Shown piece after piece: positions 1 through 7,473 of a DNA stretch of 64,000 nt. Each line of letters opens with the position of its first letter. Position 1 is the first letter of the stretch. The position numbers and the translations under genes were made by a program. The stretch comes from a virus: positions 454,644 to 518,643 of IMG/VR virus record IMGVR_UViG_3300017917_001342; one strand, given 5' to 3'. The notes beneath the pieces are model-generated. The model was not told the DNA's origin and searched no databases. It saw nothing but the letters and a program-made list of their open reading frames with translations.

Positions 1-1
1 T

Positions 2-1279
2 GACAGTACTAAAAAAAGCGGCGGCGGTCAGATAGGTGTACTACGCACTGCTGATGGTACACCAGCCAATCTCAACAACACTACACTAATGGAAGCGTGG
101 AACAACGATTACATGCGCAATGTTAGAAAGATGATGTTGCGAGGCGAAAAACCACCTAGCTGTTTAAAGTGCTATAAAGAAGAAGCCGCAGGAGTACAAA
201 GCAAACGCAATTGGGAAACTGCTTATTGGATAGGTCAGCTTGGTTTGGATGATATTATAGGAGACACTGCCGAAGATGGATCTGTAAGTCCTAGAATACG
301 TTATATAGATCTCAGACTTGGTAGCAAGTGTCAGCTGGCATGTGTAATGTGTAGTCCCCATGATTCCAGTGGGTGGGTCAAGGAATGGACACAGATGCAT
401 CCTCAGATTCAAAATCAACGTCTCAAAGAAAGTTGGAGTTGGGAAAACAAAGGCAAAGCCCATGGTGCCAGTTACAATTGGCATTTGAATAATCCTGTGT
501 TTTGGGAACAGCTTTATGACCAAATACCGCATATGAAGCAGCTTTATTTTGCAGGCGGCGAAAGTACTATCATCGACAAGCACTATACACTGCTAGAAGA
601 AGTAATTCGCAGAGGCTATGCCGATAAAATAGAATTGCGTTACAACAGCAACGCAGTTGAACTACCAAACAAATTGTTTATGCTTTGGGATCAGTTTAGA
701 GAAGTAAAGTTTCATTTCAGTATTGATTCGATCGGTGCAAAAAACGATTATATCAGATATCCCAGTAACTGGGACCAACTGGTTACCAATATGGAATTAT
801 TAGACAGCACTGCTGACAACATAACGGTGACCACTGCGGTAACAGTTATGGCATTGAACATCTATTACATACCAGACATGATAAAGTGGAAAATGCAAAA
901 GAATTTTAAAAAATTCAACGCATGGCCCAATGGTGCAGGAATGATAAATTGGCATTTAGCGTATTGGCCGCCACAATTAAATGTTAAGGTTTTGCCTAAG
1001 TGGGCAAAACAAATGGTTAGAGAAAAATTTGAAGAATTTTTTACATGGCTTGATGAAAATTGGAAACAAACAACAGGATTAGATGAAACAGTCAGTAAGG
1101 ACACATTCATGTCTGCTGGGTATGGTATAAAGCGTTTACGAAGTCTACTAGACTTTATGGATAGTGAAGATTGGAGTGAACGCATGCCTGAATTGCAAGA
1201 GTGGATATGTCTTATAGACAAACAGCGAAATCTTGATTTTAAACAGATATTTCCGGAGATGGCCGGATTATTAGATTGA
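2..1279 (+). CDS. Radical SAM protein with N-terminal Cys cluster (5' end outside window)
   Basis: The frame is open to the first bases of the window, so the N-terminus is missing; the first internal Met is at 89. From that Met, C81, C85 and C88 form the CxxxCxxC motif that binds the [4Fe-4S] cluster and S-adenosylmethionine. Before it lies SCLKCYKEEAAG (residues 24-35), the auxiliary Cys segment typical of 'twitch' or SPASM-like radical SAM proteins, here on the N-terminal side. AGGES (near residue 155) resembles the GGE motif that contacts SAM. Such proteins are common in marine T4-like phages, but their substrate is unknown. The stop overlaps the next open frame. A similar protein is encoded on the other strand at 1762-2997. 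Radical SAM membership is secure; the reaction is not. Confidence 0.85.
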   Translation, partial: DSTKKSGGGQIGVLRTADGTPANLNNTTLMEAWNNDYMRNVRKMMLRGEKPPSCLKCYKEEAAGVQSKRNWETAYWIGQLGLDDIIGDTAEDGSVSPRIRYIDLRLGSKCQLACVMCSPHDSSGWVKEWTQMHPQIQNQRLKESWSWENKGKAHGASYNWHLNNPVFWEQLYDQIPHMKQLYFAGGESTIIDKHYTLLEEVIRRGYADKIELRYNSNAVELPNKLFMLWDQFREVKFHFSIDSIGAKNDYIRYPSNWDQLVTNMELLDSTADNITVTTAVTVMALNIYYIPDMIKWKMQKNFKKFNAWPNGAGMINWHLAYWPPQLNVKVLPKWAKQMVREKFEEFFTWLDENWKQTTGLDETVSKDTFMSAGYGIKRLRSLLDFMDSEDWSERMPELQEWICLIDKQRNLDFKQIFPEMAGLLD

Positions 1280-1310
1280 GGAAAAACATGCAATTTGGAC
1301 TACCAGGTAC

Positions 1311-1318
1311 CATAAATA
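1311..1318 (+). promoter_or_regulatory. Putative T4-type late promoter
   Basis: CATAAATA matches the TATAAATA-like core seen upstream of many genes here. It lies 29 bases before the preferred ATG at 1348 and just downstream of the preceding radical SAM gene. It is assigned from motif and position only. Confidence 0.45.
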
Positions 1319-1347
1319 GTAGTGTAAGCTCGCAAGGGGTAACTGTT

Positions 1348-1770
1348 ATGGCAACTTCTCAAAAAAAGACCACTGCTGCTGACGAATACTGGAACGAGAT
1401 ATTCGATAGTTTAGTAATTGAAAACGAACCTCCAATTGAATACATTAAAAGGGTAATAATCGTAACAAAAGATGGCAATCAGTACAAAGTAAGTGCTCAA
1501 CATTTTGCTCAAATAATTGAACACGAAAAACACTTGCATCCAGATGAAAGTGAAATACGCAGTTGTAAAATGAGCATAGACTATAACAAACTGCGATATG
1601 ATGTAGAAAATTGGGCAGGCCAGCTTTTGAGTGATTTAGAAGGTGTGCCGTTTGAAAAAGAACAGCCAGTTAAACCTACGAGAAAACCTAGAGCAGTTAA
1701 ATCAAAACCTGAGACTGCCGAAGAACAACCGACAAAAACACGTCGTAATAAACCTAAGCCGTCAGAGTAA
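1348..1770 (+). CDS. Hypothetical protein with basic Pro/Lys-rich tail
   Basis: A protein of 140 residues if started at the ATG at 1348, which has AAGGGG eight bases upstream. Earlier TTG (1276) and ATG (1288) codons in frame have weaker context. The body is mixed alpha/beta-like and acidic. The last 35 residues are rich in Lys, Pro, Thr and Glu and look disordered, perhaps nucleic-acid binding. No family was recognised. The stop codon lies in a hairpin shared with the convergent gene at 1762-2997. Confidence 0.65.
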   Translation: MATSQKKTTAADEYWNEIFDSLVIENEPPIEYIKRVIIVTKDGNQYKVSAQHFAQIIEHEKHLHPDESEIRSCKMSIDYNKLRYDVENWAGQLLSDLEGVPFEKEQPVKPTRKPRAVKSKPETAEEQPTKTRRNKPKPSE

Positions 1771-1780
1771 CGGCTTAGGT
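1752..1780. terminator. Bidirectional terminator-like hairpin between convergent genes
   Basis: Arms 1752-1762 and 1770-1780 (ACCTAAGCCGT / ACGGCTTAGGT) form a perfect 11-bp stem with a 7-base loop. It covers both stop codons of the convergent genes ending at 1770 and 1762. There is no long T-run, so it may act as a transcript-end stabiliser as well as a terminator. Confidence 0.6.
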
Positions 1781-2997
1781 AACCATTTTGCCAGCAATGG
1801 CATTGATTCGTGTACGTCACGTTTGAATAGTTTGTCTTCTAAATAGACACTGTTAGCAAAATCCTGCCATGTTGGTATACCCATTGAAGGTAAGCCATAA
1901 GGTAATTCGTTTATGTCACCCAACATGTAATTAATTGGATGACTACCCACTGCTTTAGCCCGTGCATATTTCACAGGGTCGTTTATACTAGCAAGATAAT
2001 CATTCCACTTTGACAAAATCTCCTGTTTAACTTCGTCCGGTGCAACTCTTGGGCTTATTATCAATGGTGACTGTACTATTGCACTGCTTAGATCTATTGA
2101 CAAATTGTTATCATAGAGATAGTCTATAGTTTCAGATAGATAAAACAATTGATACACACTACAGGTTATCTCAGAGTATACATCATACCCTGCTGCACGA
2201 AATGCTCTCATGTTTTTTTCAACAACTGACCAATTGGCACCTTGTCTGAAATAATTGTAACGTTCTAACACCCCATCGGTGCTAACAACTACTACAACCT
2301 TTTTGAATTTTTTCCAAAGATCAAACACGTTGTATTTTTTATACTCTGTAACTGTGCCATTGGTTACATATAACAGTTGTATGTGTGCAGCATGCTCTTC
2401 TGGTATTGCTGCGATAAATTCATAATGCTGTTGCTGATACAGTGTTTCACCTCCTGCAAATGATATGTGCATGAGATTAGGAACTAGATTTTTTAAAATG
2501 TCGTCTATGTATTCCTGTCGTAGATTTTTTCCGTCAACTGGTTCTGCATCCTGCCATAATAACGGTTGCCATAGCGTCGGATTGCGCTTTAGCAATGCTG
2601 CCCATTTGCTGCTGTATGCAGGGCTGCAATGCCTGCATGACAAATTGCATTCGTTGCCAAATCTAATTTCGATAGTTTTTAAATGCGATATTTCGCCAGT
2701 AGTATGGTCATAGTCATTGAGATTTAATCCAAATTCAGGATGCTGCAACCCTTCAAGTCTTGTACTAATAAGACCACTGGCTTCAAAATCTCTGCACGAC
2801 CCGCAGCCTTCTGGCCACTCACCGTTCATCAATGTCTGTCTATGAGTTCTTGCTTCTTGCGAATTAACAATTTCACTCATTAATTGTTGTTTATGATCAC
2901 CTAGTTTGGCGACACATCTAAAACACGACGATACGCGGTCTTGTTGTAGTTGATGGTTTAGATGTCCTAATGCATATGCACAGATTTTTGGAGTCAT
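1762..2997 (-). CDS. Radical SAM protein with N-terminal auxiliary Cys motifs
   Basis: A 411-residue protein. C117, C121 and C124 in GNECNLSCRHCSP form the radical SAM CxxxCxxC motif. FAGGET (near residue 200) is the SAM-contacting GGE segment and LLYVTNGT follows the usual TIM-barrel order. N-terminal cysteines C6, C25, C28, C65 and C68 probably bind a second Fe-S cluster; the order (auxiliary cluster before core) is the reverse of classical SPASM proteins. It is complete, unlike its relative at the window start. It is transcribed divergently from the QueF-like gene at 3078, with an 18-base palindrome between them. The substrate is unknown; peptide or nucleotide modification are both possible. 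Confidence 0.85.
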   Translation of the reverse strand: MTPKICAYALGHLNHQLQQDRVSSCFRCVAKLGDHKQQLMSEIVNSQEARTHRQTLMNGEWPEGCGSCRDFEASGLISTRLEGLQHPEFGLNLNDYDHTTGEISHLKTIEIRFGNECNLSCRHCSPAYSSKWAALLKRNPTLWQPLLWQDAEPVDGKNLRQEYIDDILKNLVPNLMHISFAGGETLYQQQHYEFIAAIPEEHAAHIQLLYVTNGTVTEYKKYNVFDLWKKFKKVVVVVSTDGVLERYNYFRQGANWSVVEKNMRAFRAAGYDVYSEITCSVYQLFYLSETIDYLYDNNLSIDLSSAIVQSPLIISPRVAPDEVKQEILSKWNDYLASINDPVKYARAKAVGSHPINYMLGDINELPYGLPSMGIPTWQDFANSVYLEDKLFKRDVHESMPLLAKWLPKPLL

Positions 2998-3041
2998 GCT
3001 GATATTTGATATCCGAATTGATTGATATATTATGTATGTCG

Positions 3042-3059
3042 TTATAAACTAGTTTATAA
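3042..3059. promoter_or_regulatory. Perfect 18-base palindrome in divergent intergenic region
   Basis: TTATAAACTAGTTTATAA is its own reverse complement. It lies in the 80-base gap between the divergent genes starting at 2997 (minus) and 3078 (plus). It could be a dimeric-regulator operator or overlapping divergent promoter elements; the AT-rich TATAAA half-sites resemble promoter -10 elements. Confidence 0.45.
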
Positions 3060-3077
3060 AAATCAGCAGGCAAATTA

Positions 3078-3473
3078 ATGAAATTATGGCAATCCATCGA
3101 AAATACTTTAAAGTCTCTACCAAACGCAGCAGAAGGCTATGAGCAGCAAATAGACATACCTGAATTTACATTTCTTGGTGTAAAGAATCAGCCAGATTTT
3201 GGACATATTAAAATATGGTTTCATGGCAAAGAAAAAACCATTGAACTCAAAAGCCTAAAAGAATATCTGCTGCAATATCGAGACACTGTTATCAGCTACG
3301 AACGTGCAACAGATGTAATGTATAAACATCTAATGGAAGCCTATGCTCCGTTTAGATTGCGTATGGAAATTGCGTTTAGGCCGCGCGGTGGCATCAGCAG
3401 TAAAATGGTAGTAGACAGCGATTGGGGTCATCTAGGTGGCACTGATAAACTTTGGCAACATCACAAGGACTAA
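3078..3473 (+). CDS. QueF-like (T-fold) protein lacking the catalytic cysteine
   Basis: A 131-residue protein aligned by eye to short type I QueF (NADPH-dependent 7-cyano-7-deazaguanine reductase). Shared segments are PEFT (28-31), QPDF (38-41), ELKSLKEYL (56-64), a Glu at 75 and PRGGIS (102-107). In QueF the active site reads SLCPKTGQPDF, with the Cys attacking the nitrile. Here it is FLGVKNQPDF: the Cys is replaced and one residue is missing, so classic nitrile reduction is unlikely. The Asp of QPD and the later Glu are retained, so substrate binding may persist. It is followed after 3 bases by folA and then thyA. Because the window carries folE, queD, queE and dpdA but no visible queC, it may act on CDG, for example as a decarboxylase; that is inference. 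Confidence 0.75.
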   Translation: MKLWQSIENTLKSLPNAAEGYEQQIDIPEFTFLGVKNQPDFGHIKIWFHGKEKTIELKSLKEYLLQYRDTVISYERATDVMYKHLMEAYAPFRLRMEIAFRPRGGISSKMVVDSDWGHLGGTDKLWQHHKD

Positions 3474-3476
3474 GCT

Positions 3477-3962
3477 ATGATACGTGCAATACTAGCCTGC
3501 GACGACAACTGGGGCATTGGTAAAAATGGCACACTGCCTTGGCCACATAACAGTGCAGATCTCAAATGGTTTAAAGAATCAACAACAGGTGGCGTTGTTG
3601 TTATGGGTAAAACTACCTGGGACAGTTTACCAGAAAAAAGTAAACCATTGCCGAACAGAAATAACATTGTGGTTACATCATCTATTAAAGATAAAGATGG
3701 CCCGTATCATTTTGTTAAGTTTGAAAATGCCAAAGACCATATTGTGTCTATGAGTAAACTACAACCAGTTTGGATCATCGGTGGTGCAAAATTAGTTGAA
3801 AGCATGATAGATATTATGGATGAACTTTGGTTAAATCGAATCGCTGGTAACTTTGACTGTGATACCTTTTTGCCAAGCGAGTTAATAATGAGACAGTTTG
3901 TGCAAGCAGATGTTGCACAACATAATACTGAATTAAACATAACACGATGGGTTAGGAGATAA
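3477..3962 (+). CDS. folA: Dihydrofolate reductase
   Basis: A 161-residue protein, the usual length. It reduces dihydrofolate to tetrahydrofolate with NADPH in the cytoplasm. Seen are the N-terminal WGIGKNGTLPW substrate loop, VVMGKTTWDSLP (NADPH-binding strand and helix), and WIIGGAKLVE corresponding to the conserved GG motif. AAGGA lies about seven bases before the ATG. It sits one base upstream of thyA, whose reaction consumes methylene-tetrahydrofolate and yields dihydrofolate, so the pair forms a closed thymidylate cycle for phage DNA synthesis. Confidence 0.95.
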   Translation: MIRAILACDDNWGIGKNGTLPWPHNSADLKWFKESTTGGVVVMGKTTWDSLPEKSKPLPNRNNIVVTSSIKDKDGPYHFVKFENAKDHIVSMSKLQPVWIIGGAKLVESMIDIMDELWLNRIAGNFDCDTFLPSELIMRQFVQADVAQHNTELNITRWVRR

Positions 3963-3963
3963 C

Positions 3964-4809
3964 ATGCAAAATTACTTAGACTTATTGCAAAAAATATTAG
4001 ACCGTGGTATAGACAGTGCCGATCGTACAGGTGTAGGTACTAGAAGCCTGTTTGCTGAACAGCTACGCTTTGATCTTAAACAGGGATTTCCTGCTGTAAC
4101 TACTAAAAAGTTAGCATGGAAATCAATGGTAGCAGAACTGCTATGGTTCCTCGAAGGCACAGGCGACGAACGCAGACTTGCTGAAATACAACACGGTACA
4201 CGTAAGCCAGAAAAGACCACAATATGGACTGCAAATGCCAATGCAGACTACTGGAAACCCAAAGCACGCTATGAAGGTGACCTTGGTCGTGTCTACGGTG
4301 TACAGTGGCGCAACTGGCGCAAAGTTGATGGTTGGAAAACTGTCGATCAACTTAAGAACTTGATCGAAGGCTTGCAGAACGACCCAACTGGCCGCAGACA
4401 TATTATAAGTGCATGGAACCCAGGTGAAATTGATCAAATGGCATTGCCTCCGTGTCATATGATGGCACAGTTCTACATTAGGAACAATCAGCTAAGTTGC
4501 CAAATGTATCAGCGTAGCTGTGATGCATTTTTGGGATTGCCCTTTAACATTGCCAGCTACGCACTGCTTACTCATTTGATTGCAAAAACCATAGGTGCAG
4601 AAGTTAATGAACTCATCATCACGCTTGGCGATGTGCATATCTATAACAATCACTTTGATGCAGTGACTACACAGTTATCAAGGACACCATATGCATTGCC
4701 AAAACTGCATATTGCAGACTCTGCAACAGTATGGAACTCTAAACTTGATGACTTTACACTAGTTGATTATCAGCATCATCCTGCTATACAAGCAGAGATG
4801 GCGGTATAA
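3964..4809 (+). CDS. thyA: Thymidylate synthase
   Basis: A 281-residue ThyA-type enzyme that methylates dUMP to dTMP with methylene-tetrahydrofolate. DRTGVGT (20-26) holds the phosphate-binding Arg. LPPCHMM carries the catalytic Cys164. RSCDAFLGLPFNIASY (184-199) holds phosphate- and dUMP-binding residues, including the Asn that selects uracil, so a dCMP hydroxymethylase is unlikely. It has the middle insertion (about residues 80-125) common in phage and bacterial ThyA. The start has AGGAG five bases upstream and follows folA directly. A strong terminator ends the unit. Confidence 0.96.
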   Translation: MQNYLDLLQKILDRGIDSADRTGVGTRSLFAEQLRFDLKQGFPAVTTKKLAWKSMVAELLWFLEGTGDERRLAEIQHGTRKPEKTTIWTANANADYWKPKARYEGDLGRVYGVQWRNWRKVDGWKTVDQLKNLIEGLQNDPTGRRHIISAWNPGEIDQMALPPCHMMAQFYIRNNQLSCQMYQRSCDAFLGLPFNIASYALLTHLIAKTIGAEVNELIITLGDVHIYNNHFDAVTTQLSRTPYALPKLHIADSATVWNSKLDDFTLVDYQHHPAIQAEMAV

Positions 4810-4810
4810 G

Positions 4811-4837
4811 AAAAAGGACGGTAAAACCGTCCTTTTT
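4811..4837. terminator. Strong bidirectional intrinsic terminator
   Basis: AAAAAGGACGGT (4811-4822) and ACCGTCCTTTTT (4826-4837) form a perfect 12-bp stem with a 3-base loop. The U-tract works on both strands. It separates thyA (plus, ends 4809) from the convergent minus-strand gene ending at 4857. Confidence 0.9.
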
Positions 4838-4856
4838 TCCTAACTATTTCAAAGAT

Positions 4857-5582
4857 TTATTTTTTAGCTAATACAGATGTTTTGCGTTGTACAGCAGGTG
4901 CTTTTGCAGGCGTAGCAGCTTTAGTAGCAGCCTTTGCAGCAGCTTTGGTCACTGTGGGTACTGCAACAGTTTCCTCGGCTTTAACAGACTTATTTGCAGG
5001 GTTTAACGTGGGGTCTATTCTGTATGCTTCTGCACGTTTACTAACAGCATCTGCTTCTAGCATTTCTGCCATACGTATTAGATTCCTTGCTGATTCAGCC
5101 TGACCTTCTGCGGTAGTGCCTTCCATGTTGGTCTTATGCACATTGAACTTGCCCATTTCTGCAATGACCTGTGCTCTAGTCACGGGATCTAGATCATTAA
5201 GGTCTGCGGGTGTTTCCGTTTCAACTTGTTTCATAGTTTCAAGTATCTGACGAAGTGGGAACTTCATACCACGACGCGGGGTCATGTGTACTAGATCAAC
5301 CGGCACTTTCATTAGTCGCTGACTTACATGAAGCTTTTGTAGCATAGTTTGTCCACTGCCATCTGGACTAGGTCTACGACCAAGAATGTCGCCTAGATCC
5401 TTTGCTTGTTGACCTTCTACACTTTCAACAATACGACGCAGTGCTTCGTTGTATTGATCTGGTAATGCGTCGGTATCAATTACCAATGCATTTTCTTCGT
5501 CTTGTGGCAAACTCATGAACACAACTACAACGTTCTTGCCTGTATTTTCGAGCATGCCTATATGTTTAAGCATATCAGCCAT
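4857..5582 (-). CDS. Hypothetical phage protein with Ala/Lys-rich tail
   Basis: A 241-residue protein of unrecognised family. The first 185 residues look folded, with an early hydrophobic strand NVVVVFMSLP (near 17-26) and charged helices. The last 45 residues are almost only Ala, Thr, Lys, Val and Pro and are probably disordered and basic, as in DNA- or membrane-associated tails. It starts inside the end of the upstream 74-residue gene (8-base overlap), so the two are probably translated together. No enzyme motif was found. Confidence 0.75.
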   Translation of the reverse strand: MADMLKHIGMLENTGKNVVVVFMSLPQDEENALVIDTDALPDQYNEALRRIVESVEGQQAKDLGDILGRRPSPDGSGQTMLQKLHVSQRLMKVPVDLVHMTPRRGMKFPLRQILETMKQVETETPADLNDLDPVTRAQVIAEMGKFNVHKTNMEGTTAEGQAESARNLIRMAEMLEADAVSKRAEAYRIDPTLNPANKSVKAEETVAVPTVTKAAAKAATKAATPAKAPAVQRKTSVLAKK

Positions 5583-5799
5583 TGACTTGTTGACCTTCCT
5601 GTTGTGCTGCGTTCAATGCAATAGCATTGTCTACAAAGCGTTTAAATTTGTTGTAAAGTTGTCCTACTGGTTCTAGCTCGGGTCCACGGAATGCACCTCG
5701 GCTGCTAGCTAGATCCAATACTGAAATGATGTTTTGCAAATCAGTTAGCGTGATAGATGCTTCTTCTGATTGCTGTTCAGTTACTGGTTGATCGTTCAT
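5575..5799 (-). CDS. Small hypothetical protein
   Basis: A 74-residue acidic protein starting at an ATG with a strong AAGGAG six bases upstream. It has a Glu/Gln-rich N-terminus, one predicted helix rich in Leu/Ile (near residues 17-32), and a Gln-rich end. Its stop overlaps the start of the 241-residue gene at 5582. The function is unknown; the coupling suggests a partner of that protein. Confidence 0.7.
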   Translation of the reverse strand: MNDQPVTEQQSEEASITLTDLQNIISVLDLASSRGAFRGPELEPVGQLYNKFKRFVDNAIALNAAQQEGQQVNG

Positions 5800-5829
5800 A
5801 TAATTCTCCTTGACACACCGAGTCTAAAA

Positions 5830-5859
5830 ATTATTGACTATAATCTAGTCGGAGGTCAA
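5830..5859 (-). promoter_or_regulatory. Putative sigma70-type promoter
   Basis: On the minus strand TTGACC (5854-5859) and AATAAT (5830-5835) are separated by 18 bases. They lie upstream of the well-placed ATG at 5799. It is a host-polymerase type promoter rather than the late motif. Confidence 0.45.
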
Positions 5860-5874
5860 ATTAATTTATCGGAA

Positions 5875-6060
5875 TTATACTATACTATTATAGATATGCA
5901 TCGCATAATGGCCTAAAAAACCAAAAGATCCTAGAAACGACACAGTGCTGACAACTAAATCGTTGTGAAATTTTTCACATAATATACCAACGCAGCCGGC
6001 TACGATGAACACAGCAAATAACAAAGCAAACATACCGAGGTACTTCAACATTTTACGCAT
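5875..6060 (-). CDS. Small membrane protein with two predicted helices
   Basis: A 61-residue protein. After a basic start (MRKMLKYLG) comes a hydrophobic segment at about residues 8-27 and a second at about 39-57. The first contains VAGCVG, which resembles but does not clearly meet a lipobox. It would sit in the inner membrane, like small phage lysis or membrane-remodelling proteins, but no family was recognised. A late-type promoter in an imperfect hairpin precedes it. Confidence 0.6.
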   Translation of the reverse strand: MRKMLKYLGMFALLFAVFIVAGCVGILCEKFHNDLVVSTVSFLGSFGFLGHYAMHIYNSIV

Positions 6061-6065
6061 CGCAT

Positions 6066-6112
6066 AACTCGCCCCATTAACATATGGTATTAAACTATTT
6101 ATAGTACGAGTT
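6066..6112 (-). promoter_or_regulatory. Late-type promoter between hairpin arms before small membrane gene
   Basis: TATAAATA is at 6096-6103 on the minus strand. It is flanked by AACTCG (6107-6112) and CGAGTT (6066-6071), a 6-bp stem whose distal arm touches the GGGGCGAG ribosome-binding region. The arrangement resembles, more weakly, the other promoter-in-hairpin sites of this window. Confidence 0.45.
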
Positions 6113-6114
6113 AA

Positions 6115-6140
6115 ATGTACCGCCTAATGTGGCGGTACAT
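6115..6140 (-). terminator. Terminator-like hairpin
   Basis: ATGTACCGCC (6115-6124) and GGCGGTACAT (6131-6140) make a perfect 10-bp stem with a 6-base loop. It lies five bases after the stop of the minus-strand gene 6145-6366 and is followed on that strand by TTT. The late-type promoter of the next gene begins right after it. Confidence 0.65.
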
Positions 6141-6144
6141 CTAG

Positions 6145-6366
6145 TTACTGTTTTTGCGACAATGCAGATCGTTGCTGTAGGGCTTTAATAGCATCAGCAA
6201 TGACACGTTGATCGTCTGGACGCATGTCATTGATAGATTTAGGCATTCTTGGTGCACCTAGCTGTGTCAGTATTTGACCAATCCTTGCCCAATCGCAGCA
6301 CTGCTTATCATCTTGCAGATCGCCGCTTGCTATCATCATTTCTCTACCTAGATTCATATGGTCCAT
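6145..6366 (-). CDS. Small hypothetical protein
   Basis: A protein of 73 residues from the ATG at 6366, preferred because AGGAG lies six bases before it; the ATG at 6372 directly abuts that site. It contains a CC pair (DKQCCDW) and a C-terminal helix rich in Gln. No family was recognised. It is the last gene of a run of small minus-strand genes and is followed by a clear hairpin. Confidence 0.6.
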   Translation of the reverse strand: MDHMNLGREMMIASGDLQDDKQCCDWARIGQILTQLGAPRMPKSINDMRPDDQRVIADAIKALQQRSALSQKQ

Positions 6367-6375
6367 TTTCATCTC

Positions 6376-6639
6376 CTAGTGGCTAAGTACAAATCTCAAT
6401 GCATCTTCCTGTTTAGAAAATCTTATCTTAACAGTATCGTAATTCTTCTTTTTGTATTTTGTATCGTTTGACTCTGTTAGTATTGCAGCATCTGGGTATT
6501 CCATTTGCAAGTGCATTTCTAAAATAGCCATAGCGAAGCTGTCGCAGTTAACAAGCTCTACCACCACGTCATTGCCTTGTAACTTTGTACCTAGTATCAA
6601 TCCAGACTTATGAATTTCTTGGCCCATGTATCGGCCCAT
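6376..6639 (-). CDS. Small hypothetical protein
   Basis: An 87-residue protein with an alternating hydrophobic pattern (VVVELVNCDS, MAILEMHLQM, TVKIRFSKQ) suggesting a small alpha/beta fold. It overlaps the end of the upstream gene at 6597-6869. A second in-frame ATG at 6627 would give 83 residues; neither start has a strong Shine-Dalgarno. The function is unknown. Confidence 0.6.
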   Translation of the reverse strand: MGRYMGQEIHKSGLILGTKLQGNDVVVELVNCDSFAMAILEMHLQMEYPDAAILTESNDTKYKKKNYDTVKIRFSKQEDALRFVLSH

Positions 6640-6869
6640 TCGTCTAGGTGTTCTTCTAAGTACTGTACTCCCTGTGCGCTGTGCAAGCTAGGTGTTTTAG
6701 CAATGGTGTTTGCAATAACTGCTGGCAACTGTCCTTCTATCATATCCATAACACGCTTTCGTTCTGCGCTATTGATATCTTTACTCCAGTGCGCAAGTCT
6801 TTCTGCTACCATTACACTGAGCTGAGCAGTGAGTTGCATAAGCTGCGGTTTAAATTCTCCCGGTGTCAA
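6597..6869 (-). CDS. Small helical hypothetical protein
   Basis: A 90-residue protein starting at TTG (6869), supported by GGAG seven bases upstream and a 4-base overlap with the preceding gene. It appears all-helical, with several Leu/Ala heptad-like stretches. The function is unknown. It belongs to the small-gene run 7069 to 6145. Confidence 0.6.
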   Translation of the reverse strand: MTPGEFKPQLMQLTAQLSVMVAERLAHWSKDINSAERKRVMDMIEGQLPAVIANTIAKTPSLHSAQGVQYLEEHLDEWADTWAKKFISLD

Positions 6870-7069
6870 CGTGATTCTCCTGATCGGTTGTGAACAAAGC
6901 CATTGTTCTTACATAGTATATCTATCCGATCTTTGAGCATGAGTTTTTGTTTTTTTAACTCATGAACTTCAATAGTGTCATAACCAGGGTGTGCAGTTAG
7001 ATGTTTGATCTGTTCGTCTAACACCTTGTGTTCTTTTACAAGACGATCTAGATGACCTTCTATACTCAT
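6866..7069 (-). CDS. YdcH/DUF465-like small coiled-coil protein
   Basis: A 67-residue protein. The pattern HLDRLVKEHKVLDEQI followed by LKKQKLMLKDRID matches the DUF465 (YdcH) family of short two-helix proteins, which are widespread in proteobacteria and unassigned in role. AGGAG lies about nine bases before the ATG. It heads a run of overlapping small genes on the minus strand. Confidence 0.7.
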   Translation of the reverse strand: MSIEGHLDRLVKEHKVLDEQIKHLTAHPGYDTIEVHELKKQKLMLKDRIDILCKNNGFVHNRSGESR

Positions 7070-7120
7070 GCTGAGATTCTCCTTTAACAGCTATCAAAGT
7101 ATAACCGCAGAAATAGAGAA

Positions 7121-7429
7121 TCACGAATATTTCAGTCGCGCTTCCATAAAAAGAGGGCAGTTATCGTCGAAGTCTAAACCGTATGCAGCACTACCAGATC
7201 CATCACCTAGATCGGGTAGCGACCATAGATCTACTTTCCAATTTTTAGTCTTTGCCCATTTGATCAAATATGGCAAACCTCTGCGATAATCTGCTAGATA
7301 TTTTTTAAATGTGTGGGAGATCTTAATGTCATGATCGCTACAAAAGTCTGCAATCATGTTTTCAAGTATGCTGTTGACTACATCATGACCGCGACCTAAA
7401 CTGGTCTTGCTGTGCATATTACACTTCAT
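7121..7429 (-). CDS. Hypothetical protein
   Basis: A 102-residue protein of unrecognised family. The centre is basic and aromatic (KKYLADYRRGLPYLIKW); the C-terminal part is acidic with a Gly/Ser loop. It starts 30 bases after the end of the VWA gene, separated by a hairpin, so it may be expressed by read-through. Confidence 0.6.
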   Translation of the reverse strand: MKCNMHSKTSLGRGHDVVNSILENMIADFCSDHDIKISHTFKKYLADYRRGLPYLIKWAKTKNWKVDLWSLPDLGDGSGSAAYGLDFDDNCPLFMEARLKYS

Positions 7430-7449
7430 GATAACCCCAATTGGTAATA

Positions 7450-7473
7450 GTGCAGTCTCTTACGAGACTGCAC
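7450..7473 (-). terminator. Hairpin over the 3' end of the VWA gene
   Basis: GTGCAGTCTC (7450-7459) and GAGACTGCAC (7464-7473) form a perfect 10-bp stem with a 4-base loop. It overlaps the last codons and stop of the minus-strand gene 7460-8743. No U-run follows, so it is either a weak terminator or an RNA-stabilising end. Confidence 0.5.

Noticed and set aside
3964-4809. dCMP/dUMP hydroxymethylase instead of thymidylate synthase
   Set aside because: The uracil-selecting Asn in GLPFNIASY and the general ThyA pattern are kept.
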